Below are positions 1 through 5,090 of a stretch of 5,090 nucleotides of DNA, in pieces. The notes below the pieces were generated by a model. That model had not been told where the DNA came from. It saw only the letters and a list, made by a program, of their open reading frames with translations, and did not search any database. The first letter of the stretch is position 1; each line of letters starts with the position of its first letter. Source of the DNA: CAZVIJ01 sp964626735 (lineage in GTDB: Bacteria; Patescibacteriota; Dojkabacteria; JAOAGR01); contig CAZVIJ010000082.1 in assembly GCA_964626735.1 (NCBI GenBank), positions 1 to 5,090 on the forward strand, read 5' to 3'. The translations under genes were made by a program, and so were the position numbers.

Positions 1-117
1 GATCTTTTTGATGGAATACTCTTCATCGATCGTGTTGAGTATCATAAAATGATCTATACTGCTAAAGAGCTCGATGAGTACGCAAAGCGTCACGGTGGAA
101 AATATCCAAAACTTTGA
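1..117 (+). CDS. 3' end of an unidentified protein-coding gene (partial, cut by left edge)
   Basis: Frame 1 is open from the first base and gives 38 residues before TGA at 115-117. It begins DLFDGILFIDRVEYHK and ends HGGKYPKL. The peptide looks like a real C-terminus: a hydrophobic strand (GILFI), then a charged, probably helical stretch (TAKELDEYAKRH). Codon choice (GAT, ATC, CTC, GAG, AAA) matches the gyrA downstream. The stop lies one base before an ATG at 119, the tight spacing expected of genes in one operon. I do not recognise the family, and too little is present to assign a function. The main alternative is chance: about 38 open codons is not long. Composition and the stop/start junction make a real gene more likely. 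Confidence 0.6.
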   Translation, partial: DLFDGILFIDRVEYHKMIYTAKELDEYAKRHGGKYPKL

Positions 118-118
118 C

Positions 119-1282
119 ATGTACGACAACCCAAAAAAACGCCCCATTGCCAGTTGCTTAACCGGCATACTTATTTTCCTTGTCGTCCTCGCGACGTTCT
201 ACACCACCTATTTTTTTCTTGGTCCGAAAGTCGATGACCTCATCAATAGCCAAAACTCAGACTTTATAAGCAGCGTACCATTTAATCCGGTAAAGAATAC
301 CGATAAAACAACCGACCGAGGGCTTCGAACTGCGAAAATAAAATCGGGATATGAAGAGCTGCCGAAAGACATCGTCTCTGAAGTGGTATATCGAGACGTT
401 AGGTTAATATCGACCTCAAAACGGCAGCTCAATGATAGTGAGATTAAACTGCTCGAGATTATCATCGACTCGATGCCGCAAAAGCTATTCGATTATCGGC
501 CTTGGGCAATTGTTTCCACAAAGTTCGATGCAGAAAAGTTTCTGGCAAAAATTAATGCTGAGGGGGTTGCCTTTACTAGTGGACCGTATGTGTTAGTTGG
601 AGATATCACTTTTGAAAAACAAGAAAGCGACGATTCCGGGACGTATCGCGGGTTAATGAGAGTAATGAGCCATGAATTTACTCACGTCGCTCAATTTTTT
701 AATACAACGAAGGTCCCCGATAGCTTCATTAACTCATATTTGGAGTCTTCCGATCTAGTAAAAAGTTGGACTCAGACCAACGGATGGAAAAGTAACGGTA
801 CGACTTGGACGCTCGATGATAACGAAATAACAACGGATTACGGAAAATCCAATCCGGTTGAAGATATGGCAGATGCGGTAGGATCACTCGTAATCGGCGA
901 CGAGTACTCCATTTCTTTGAAACGCACCGATTGGATATTGAAGTGGATGGGTGTTGATAAAGAAACATTGTTTCTTGGGACCCTCCCCCTTTCGAATACT
1001 ATCAAGCAAAGGAAAGTGGAATCTTCGGATACGGCGCTTTTGAAGAAGTACTCCAACGAAACTGCATTATTGCAAGATATCCTCAATTTCCAGAGCACCG
1101 TCACTATATCCACCAGGGATTTGAGCAAGTACTACGCTCAAGAGTTCCAGAACCGAGGGTGGAACGGTAAAATAAATGCCTCGGGTATTGGAGAGTTTAC
1201 TTTCCAGAATAAGTACAAGGTCGATATCGAAATGGATAAGAACCCGCTTCGGGTCGTAACCGTAATAATGACGGTGTATTAA
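119..1282 (+). CDS. Membrane-anchored HExxH zinc metallopeptidase-like protein
   Basis: The protein has 387 residues from ATG 119. A short cytoplasmic tail with KKR at residues 6-8 precedes one hydrophobic segment (about 10-34), so the rest should face outward by the positive-inside rule. A linker follows, then the zincin signature HEFTH (H185, E186, H189) in the context MRVMSHEFTHVAQFF. Glu248 in NPVEDMADAVG, 59 residues after His189, is a good candidate third zinc ligand in gluzincin style. The last 64 residues form a separate small alpha/beta-like region with a YY-x5-F-x3-GW pattern (GW at 347-348). The usual gluzincin roles are proteolysis of envelope or external proteins; the substrate here is unknown. 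An ATG at 74 is in frame but would overlap the upstream gene by 44 bp and only adds residues from its shadow frame, so 119 is preferred. Neither start has a clear Shine-Dalgarno. The gene probably shares a transcript with the one upstream. No family name is assigned. Confidence 0.85.
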   Translation: MYDNPKKRPIASCLTGILIFLVVLATFYTTYFFLGPKVDDLINSQNSDFISSVPFNPVKNTDKTTDRGLRTAKIKSGYEELPKDIVSEVVYRDVRLISTSKRQLNDSEIKLLEIIIDSMPQKLFDYRPWAIVSTKFDAEKFLAKINAEGVAFTSGPYVLVGDITFEKQESDDSGTYRGLMRVMSHEFTHVAQFFNTTKVPDSFINSYLESSDLVKSWTQTNGWKSNGTTWTLDDNEITTDYGKSNPVEDMADAVGSLVIGDEYSISLKRTDWILKWMGVDKETLFLGTLPLSNTIKQRKVESSDTALLKKYSNETALLQDILNFQSTVTISTRDLSKYYAQEFQNRGWNGKINASGIGEFTFQNKYKVDIEMDKNPLRVVTVIMTVY

Positions 1283-1313
1283 GCTGAACATTCCAAAATA
1301 CGGCCTAATTCTC

Positions 1314-1319
1314 TATAAT
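1314..1319 (+). promoter_or_regulatory. -10 box of the gyrA promoter
   Basis: A perfect TATAAT lies 16 nt before the gyrA ATG in the 53-bp gap after the metallopeptidase gene. The best -35 at 17-bp spacing is TTCCAA (1291-1296), which is poor. Transcription would start near 1326, leaving a leader of roughly 10 nt with no Shine-Dalgarno. No terminator is seen in the gap, so read-through from upstream is also possible. Confidence 0.5.
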
Positions 1320-1335
1320 CTTTTGTTATAACCCT

Positions 1336-3975
1336 ATGGCAGACTCAAAAAAAGGGGCTGACGCTCCAGCAGCTTCAGCTCACGTAAGCATCAGGCCAGT
1401 TTCTATTTCCGAAGAAATGAAACGCTCGTACATCGATTACGCGATGAGCGTAATCGTTGCTCGCGCATTGCCCGATATCAGAGACGGATTAAAGCCTGTA
1501 CAGCGAAGGATCATCTATGCGATGTTTCGCGAAGGCATCCTCCCTGGCAGTAAATATTCAAAGTGCATGGGAGTCGTCGGTGAAGTTCTCAAGAAGTATC
1601 ACCCGCACGGAGACTCCTCAGTTTATGAAGCCCTCGCGCGTATGGTGCAAGATTGGAGCTTGCGCTATCCGCTTATCGATGGCCAGGGCAATTTCGGGTC
1701 GGTTGATGGAGACAGCCCCGCTGCACCTCGATATACCGAGTGCCGTATGGAAAAGATTTCCATGTTGCTCGTCGAGGATATCGGAAAACAGACGGTAAAT
1801 TACGCTGCTAATTATACGGGTGAAGATACCGAGCCTGAGGTATTGCCCGCTTCTATACCAAACCTCTTGATTAACGGCGCCGATGGCATTGCTGTTGGTA
1901 TGGCTACCAAAATTGCCCCCCACAATCTCAATGAGGTTATCGACGCAACGCTTGCTCTTCTTGATACCGGCAACAAGTATGCCGGCAACGTCTTCAATTA
2001 TTCTACCTACTCCGCTCAGGATTATTACGAAGCTGTCGATTTTGATATTACGGCCAAGAACATCACCTACCCCACCTTCGAAACCGATTTGACGATCGAT
2101 AACTTGATGAAATATATCAAAGGTCCTGATTTCCCTACCGCAGGAGAAATCTTCAACCCTAAAGATATTAAAGTCGCATACGAAACCGGCCGAGGTCGGG
2201 TCCTTATGCGTGCGGTATCCACTATTGAAGAAACTTCTAAGGGTAAGACCCAGATCATTATCACCGAGCTTCCGTTCCAGGTTAATAAAGCCAGGCTGGC
2301 GGAGAAAATATACGATCTTCTAAAGGACGGAAAAGTAGAAGGAATCTCCGACTTACGAGATGAAAGTACGAATAAGGAAGGCATACGGTTAGTCATTGAG
2401 CTGAAAAAAGGTGTCGTCCCCAATGTGATCCTCAATAAGCTTTATAAGTACACCGAGATGCAAACCGCGTTCAACTTCAACATGATTGCGCTCGTCGATA
2501 AGGAACCCAAGCTTTTGTCGCTCAAAGAGTTCCTTGAGCAGTTCCTGCGATTCAGGTATGAGGTTATCATCCGGTCATATATCTACGATCTTAACGAAAG
2601 CAAGAAAAGGGCGCATATTCTTGAGGGGTTGTTGATCGCTCTCGATCACATCGATGAGATTATCCGTATTATCCGAGCTTCGAAGAGCGCTGATGATGCT
2701 CGAGGGGCATTGATGGAAAACTTCAAGCTTACCGAAGTCCAAGCTCAGGCAATCCTGGATATGCAGCTCAGAAGGCTTGCAGCCTTGGAAAGGCAAAGGA
2801 TCGAGGACGAGTACAAGGAGGTTATGGAAAATATCAAGCGGCTTACAGAAACCCTTGATTCACAGGAAAAGATCGAAGCGGTAATTCGAACAGGATTGGC
2901 CGAGGTTAAAGAGAAATTTGGCGATAAGCGAAGGACAAAAATCAGAAACGGATTGCCCGGTGAATTCAACCAGGAAGATTTGGTAGAAAAAGAAAATATT
3001 ATCATTACCATCTCGCATACCGGTTACATCAAGCGCGTCAAAGAGAGCGAATTTAAGGCACAAGGACGTGGCGGTAAAGGTACAATCGGTACCGTAACCA
3101 AGGAAGACGATTATATAAATCACCTCATCTACACCGATACCCATACCGAGATTTTGCTATTCACCAATAAGGGCAAAGTTTATTCCCTAAGAGCATACGA
3201 AATTCCTGAGTTCCAGAAGAAGTCTAAAGGCATCCCCTTGGTCAATCTCATATCGATCGAACAAGGAGAAACGATTACGTCGGTTCTTGCTCGGCGAGCT
3301 GGGCAGGAAGATGTTATTGCAGATGCCGACCAAACGCAGGAAGGACAGATCAATATCACCGACAGCGCTAAATCGTACAGTTTCTTATTTATGGCTACCA
3401 TTAAAGGAACGGTAAAGAAGGTTGAGATCAGCGAATTTAGCGGTATACGACGGAACGGGTTGATCGCTATTACCCTTGATCCGGGTGATGAGTTATTGTT
3501 TGTGAGGCCTACCCATGGCAACTCTGATGTGCTCATGATGTCGGCAAATGCAAAGACGGTTCGATTTGCTGAAGGCAAAGTAAAGCCCACGGGACGCTCA
3601 TCGAGAGGTGTTCGAGGAATACGGCTCGAAGGCGATGATTTTGTCGTCATGATGGATGTTGTGCGAAGCCAGGAAGATAGGGTGCTCGTCGTATCCGAAC
3701 ATGGTTTCGGCAAAATTACTCCTCTGTCTGGCTTCCCTCCAAAAGGTAGAGGCACTAAGGGTATGTTGGGTTATAAAATATCTTCAAAAACGGGAAAGAT
3801 TGCTGTTGCACGCATTATCGATCACCCAGTTAAGGAAGTCCTCATCATGTCTGAAAAAGGGCAAAGCATTAGGACATCGCTTGAAAATATACGTGTTGCT
3901 GGACGAGTAACCAGTGGTGTTATCGTATTCAAGCTTTCTTCGGGTGACAAAGTTGCCACAATGACCGTGTTCTAA
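1336..3975 (+). CDS. gyrA: DNA gyrase subunit A
   Basis: GyrA is the DNA-breaking and rejoining subunit of gyrase (A2B2), which introduces negative supercoils using ATP hydrolysed by GyrB. The protein has 879 residues, close to E. coli GyrA (875). About 20 residues of Ala/Ser-rich leader precede the conserved IDYAMSVIVARALPDIRDGLKP. HPHGD is at 89-93. The catalytic Tyr is Tyr133 in APRYTE, preceded by Arg132. GQGNFGS follows the resistance region. The coiled-coil region lies around 479-535. The beta-pinwheel C-terminal domain starts near 546 and carries a GyrA box, QGRGGKG at 576-582, which marks gyrase rather than topoisomerase IV ParC. Ser94 and Glu98 correspond to E. coli Ser83 and Asp87, so the main quinolone contacts (Ser plus acidic) are retained. 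Oddities are C77-M78-G79 and K86 before HPHGD, where E. coli has S-A-R and G, and an enlarged loop at about 653-682. There is no acidic C-terminal tail. The gene ends TAA TAG and is followed by a terminator. gyrB is not in the window. Confidence 0.97.
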   Translation: MADSKKGADAPAASAHVSIRPVSISEEMKRSYIDYAMSVIVARALPDIRDGLKPVQRRIIYAMFREGILPGSKYSKCMGVVGEVLKKYHPHGDSSVYEALARMVQDWSLRYPLIDGQGNFGSVDGDSPAAPRYTECRMEKISMLLVEDIGKQTVNYAANYTGEDTEPEVLPASIPNLLINGADGIAVGMATKIAPHNLNEVIDATLALLDTGNKYAGNVFNYSTYSAQDYYEAVDFDITAKNITYPTFETDLTIDNLMKYIKGPDFPTAGEIFNPKDIKVAYETGRGRVLMRAVSTIEETSKGKTQIIITELPFQVNKARLAEKIYDLLKDGKVEGISDLRDESTNKEGIRLVIELKKGVVPNVILNKLYKYTEMQTAFNFNMIALVDKEPKLLSLKEFLEQFLRFRYEVIIRSYIYDLNESKKRAHILEGLLIALDHIDEIIRIIRASKSADDARGALMENFKLTEVQAQAILDMQLRRLAALERQRIEDEYKEVMENIKRLTETLDSQEKIEAVIRTGLAEVKEKFGDKRRTKIRNGLPGEFNQEDLVEKENIIITISHTGYIKRVKESEFKAQGRGGKGTIGTVTKEDDYINHLIYTDTHTEILLFTNKGKVYSLRAYEIPEFQKKSKGIPLVNLISIEQGETITSVLARRAGQEDVIADADQTQEGQINITDSAKSYSFLFMATIKGTVKKVEISEFSGIRRNGLIAITLDPGDELLFVRPTHGNSDVLMMSANAKTVRFAEGKVKPTGRSSRGVRGIRLEGDDFVVMMDVVRSQEDRVLVVSEHGFGKITPLSGFPPKGRGTKGMLGYKISSKTGKIAVARIIDHPVKEVLIMSEKGQSIRTSLENIRVAGRVTSGVIVFKLSSGDKVATMTVF

Positions 3976-3990
3976 TAGCTTTGTTGGCTA

Positions 3991-4019
3991 AATAACCCCG
4001 CTATAGCGGGGTTATTTTT
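3991..4019 (+). terminator. Intrinsic terminator of gyrA
   Basis: The 11-nt arm AATAACCCCGC (3991-4001) and its exact complement GCGGGGTTATT (4006-4016) flank a TATA loop. The transcript then runs into a five-T tract (4015-4019), starting 15 nt after the gyrA stop. The G/C core is six pairs. On the opposite strand the T-run is interrupted (TTATTT), so it could act as a weak terminator for minus-strand transcription too. Confidence 0.9.
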
Positions 4020-4134
4020 ATTATCATTGATCGGTGCTAAATTCGTTGATGTACCAGTATTTGATCCGTTATGCGATGCTGAATATTTTAAGCAAAGATA
4101 AGGACTTTACATTGGTAATATATCTGTCTGCATG

Positions 4135-4146
4135 ATGTGATCACAT
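4135..4146. repeat. 12-bp perfect palindrome
   Basis: ATGTGATCACAT is its own reverse complement. It lies just beyond the stop of the possible minus-strand gene (4149-4361), inside the otherwise featureless stretch 4020-4148, where I see no convincing gene, RNA or promoter. It has TGTGA/TCACA half sites but lacks the 6-bp spacer of a CRP site. It may be a chance palindrome. Confidence 0.3.
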
Positions 4147-4148
4147 GG

Positions 4149-4361
4149 CTACAAGACGACGCCATAACGGTGCATTCTAAATTGAACGGCTCCGGCTGTG
4201 CGTATCAAATACATATCGACTGTAACATATTGTGAACAGCCGAGGTGCGGTCGTAGTTTCTGGAAAAGAGGCGTGTAAATTTCTTGTATATACGTTTGGT
4301 AGGCAATGATTCGAGTGGCAGTATACTGCCCCTCACTGCTATCACTCAATTCGATTGACAT
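4149..4361 (-). CDS. Possible small protein of unknown function, 70 residues
   Basis: This minus-strand reading frame runs from ATG (4361-4359) to TAG (4151-4149). It is not opposite any plus-strand gene and fills most of the only sizeable gap in the window. The product has mixed composition with amphipathic stretches (IIAYQTYIQEIYTPLFQKL) and no membrane segment, signal peptide or recognisable motif. It has one Cys, at residue 42. A TATAAG -10-like hexamer (4375-4370 on the minus strand) sits 8 nt before the ATG, similar to the close -10/start spacing of the plus-strand genes, but no good -35 is visible. The start lies within the tRNA promoter region on the other strand, so the two would be divergent and overlapping. 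It may also be non-coding sequence that happens to be open. I cannot assign a function. Confidence 0.35.
   Translation of the reverse strand: MSIELSDSSEGQYTATRIIAYQTYIQEIYTPLFQKLRPHLGCSQYVTVDMYLIRTAGAVQFRMHRYGVVL
4313..4334. repeat. 22-bp palindrome, possible operator
   Basis: The 14-bp core GGCAGTATACTGCC (4317-4330) is a perfect palindrome. GAG (4313-4315) and CTC (4332-4334) extend it, with one mismatch (T4316/C4331). It lies about 20 bp upstream of the TTGACA of the tRNA promoter and near the start of the possible minus-strand gene. A perfect palindrome without a central loop fits a dimeric DNA-binding protein better than an RNA hairpin. No regulator can be named. Confidence 0.4.
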
Positions 4362-4384
4362 CGAGACTACTTATAGACGATAAT
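4355..4384 (+). promoter_or_regulatory. Sigma-70-type promoter for tRNA-Pro
   Basis: TTGACA (4355-4360, perfect -35) is followed after 18 bp by GATAAT (4379-4384, 5 of 6 matches to the -10 consensus). The predicted start near 4391 leaves only about 3 nt before the mature tRNA 5' end, a common arrangement for strong tRNA promoters. This is the best promoter in the window. Confidence 0.75.
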
Positions 4385-4393
4385 CTCCCAGTT

Positions 4394-4470
4394 CGGGGTG
4401 TAGCTTAGTTGGCTAAAGCGCAAGGCTGGGGGTCTTGAGAGCGTGAGTTCGAGTCTCTCCACCCCGACCA
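4394..4470 (+). tRNA. tRNA-Pro (anticodon GGG), CCA encoded
   Basis: The cloverleaf is complete. The acceptor CGGGGTG (4394-4400) pairs with CACCCCG (4460-4466), then discriminator A4467 and an encoded CCA. The D stem is GCTT/AAGC with GG in the loop. The anticodon stem is CAAGG/TCTTG, with loop CTGGGGG and anticodon GGG at 4428-4430. The variable loop is 5 nt (4438-4442), and the T loop is TTCGAGT (4448-4454). The C1-G72 pair and A73 are typical of bacterial tRNA-Pro and support the isotype. GGG would read CCC and CCU. The T stem GTGAG/CTCTC has one T-T mismatch (4444/4458). It has its own strong promoter and no terminator before the next gene. Confidence 0.95.
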
Positions 4471-4508
4471 CTTTCATTTCTGTACTCGAATTTACCCGAT
4501 AAAGTTTG

Positions 4509-4514
4509 TATTAT
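4509..4514 (+). promoter_or_regulatory. Possible -10 box for the membrane protein/prepilin unit
   Basis: TATTAT (5 of 6 matches to consensus), preceded directly by TTTG, ends 6 nt before the GTG at 4521. Transcription would begin at or next to the start codon, giving a leaderless mRNA. The -35 at 17-bp spacing (TCGAAT, 4486-4491) is weak. Read-through from the tRNA promoter is an alternative source of transcript. Confidence 0.35.
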
Positions 4515-4520
4515 CGTATT

Positions 4521-4970
4521 GTGAATAAGGACTCAATCTATAATTCCGGATATGAATTTGTCCGTAAAAGAACAGAGCAAAAAGATAAAGTCCTAAAAAT
4601 CATTACTATTGCACTCCCCCTCATCGTAATCTTTACTCTTTTAGTAGGATTCATAACATCTATGGATATTTTCAAGTCTAAAACCGAGGATGTTACGAAA
4701 GTATTCAAGAATGATCCTACACCTTCCGTGGACCCAACTATTCAGATACAGCAATATCTCGATTCATACAAACAAGCGGGAATACCGTACGAAGATCCAA
4801 ATGGCAGATTTCGGATCGATTTCGCAACACCGTATCCGAGCGACCAGATCGCTCTAGTCATTAATACGCCGAAAGATTATGATAAGACAGTAACTGATGC
4901 CCAAGCGGTAATTGTACAAATCCAGAAAAAGATTAATGTGAAAACCGTAACGTACTTTAAGAGATATTAA
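4521..4970 (+). CDS. Single-pass membrane protein of unknown function, upstream of a prepilin
   Basis: The product has 149 residues from GTG 4521. The N-terminus is polar and basic (RKRTEQKDK, residues 15-23). One strong hydrophobic segment follows at about 25-46 (IITIALPLIVIFTLLVGFI), so the C-terminal ~100 residues should lie outside. A Pro/Asp/Thr linker (NDPTPSVDPT) leads to a small soluble domain with GRFRIDFATPYPSDQIALVI and a Lys-rich end. There is no prepilin cleavage site, lipobox or catalytic motif, and I do not recognise the family. The in-frame TTG at 4506 would add five residues, but it precedes the -10-like TATTAT, so GTG is preferred. No Shine-Dalgarno is seen for either. The prepilin gene starts 4 nt after the stop, so the pair is probably co-transcribed; a role alongside the pilus is inferred from position only. 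Confidence 0.8.
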   Translation: MNKDSIYNSGYEFVRKRTEQKDKVLKIITIALPLIVIFTLLVGFITSMDIFKSKTEDVTKVFKNDPTPSVDPTIQIQQYLDSYKQAGIPYEDPNGRFRIDFATPYPSDQIALVINTPKDYDKTVTDAQAVIVQIQKKINVKTVTYFKRY

Positions 4971-4974
4971 ACAA

Positions 4975-5090
4975 GTGACTGCCCTACGAAAAAATAAAGG
5001 ATTTACTCTTATGGAGTTGCTTGTGGTATTAGCTATCGTACTATTCGTGACGTATTTCCTTGGGGCCGGAGCTCTGTACCTGCAAAATAT
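4975..5090 (+). CDS. Type IV prepilin-like protein, N-terminus (partial, cut by right edge)
   Basis: From GTG 4975 the frame reads MTALRKNKG, then FTLMELLVVLAIV, and stays open to the window edge (38 full codons). This is the class III signal of type IV pilins: a short basic leader ending in Gly, cleavage by prepilin peptidase (PilD) between Gly9 and Phe10, methylation of the new N-terminal Phe, and Glu at mature position 5. The hydrophobic N-terminal helix both anchors the protein in the membrane and packs the pilus core. GTG is the only canonical start between the in-frame stop at 4948-4950 and the leader; the ATG at 5011 would remove the cleavage site. It follows the membrane protein gene by 4 nt. 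Whether it is a major or minor pilin, or a related pseudopilin, cannot be told without the C-terminal part. Confidence 0.88.
   Translation, partial: MTALRKNKGFTLMELLVVLAIVLFVTYFLGAGALYLQN

Noticed and set aside
35..60. TTGAGT ... TATACT as a promoter for the metallopeptidase gene
   Set aside because: The spacer is only 14 bp and the hexamers fall inside the apparent coding end of the upstream gene.
146..157. IASC as a lipoprotein lipobox in the metallopeptidase
   Set aside because: The Cys lies before the hydrophobic segment, not after it, so signal peptidase II processing is unlikely.
3180..3755. 191-codon open frame on the minus strand
   Set aside because: It lies wholly opposite gyrA, has no recognisable domain, and is explained by gyrA codon bias.
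1336..3975. UGA recoding or a ParC identity for the large topoisomerase gene
   Set aside because: There is no in-frame TGA, and the GyrA box with a full C-terminal pinwheel indicates gyrase A under the standard code.
4049..4135. 28-residue plus-strand frame after the gyrA terminator
   Set aside because: Too short, with no supporting promoter, start signal or motif.
4193..4242. Inverted repeat CGGCTGT / ACAGCCG with a 36-nt loop, as a structured RNA
   Set aside because: Seven pairs over a long loop with no further supporting helices; no match to SRP, RNase P, tmRNA or 6S landmarks.
4506..4520. TTG start for the membrane protein
   Set aside because: It overlaps and precedes the -10-like box; GTG at 4521 is the better start, though the choice is not certain.

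Overview
The window reads as a compact bacterial chromosome segment, most likely from a Patescibacteria/CPR lineage and possibly Saccharibacteria. This is an inference from three things: densely packed genes, little sign of Shine-Dalgarno sequences, and small membrane-anchored proteins beside a type IV prepilin. The genetic code looks standard. Trp is TGG throughout gyrA, no in-frame TGA is read as sense, and TGA serves as a stop at 115-117, which argues against the code-25 Gracilibacteria/Absconditabacteria.

Left part (1-1282, + strand): the 3' end of an unidentified gene runs off the left edge and stops at 115-117. One base later begins a single-pass membrane protein with an HEFTH zinc-metallopeptidase signature and a candidate third zinc ligand in an NPVED motif. 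The catalytic domain is predicted to face outward.

Centre (1336-3975, + strand): a complete gyrA of 879 codons, with catalytic Tyr133, a GyrA box and a six-bladed-type C-terminal domain. It has a TATAAT -10 box just upstream and ends in tandem stops followed by a strong intrinsic terminator. Several normally conserved positions just before the HPHGD motif differ from E. coli GyrA.

Right part (3976-5090): about 420 bp separate gyrA from a tRNA-Pro(GGG). The gap contains the terminator, two short perfect palindromes, a possible 70-codon minus-strand gene and a near-consensus promoter for the tRNA. After the tRNA come a 149-codon single-pass membrane protein of unknown function and, 4 nt later, the start of a type IV prepilin gene (leader ending KNKG, then FTLMELLVVLAIV) that is cut by the right edge. 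These last two genes look like one transcription unit, possibly the start of a pilus locus.

No complete novel multi-gene system is visible. The points most worth following are the gyrA substitutions, the outward-facing metallopeptidase, the very short or absent leaders, the membrane protein/prepilin pair and the small gene opposite the tRNA promoter.
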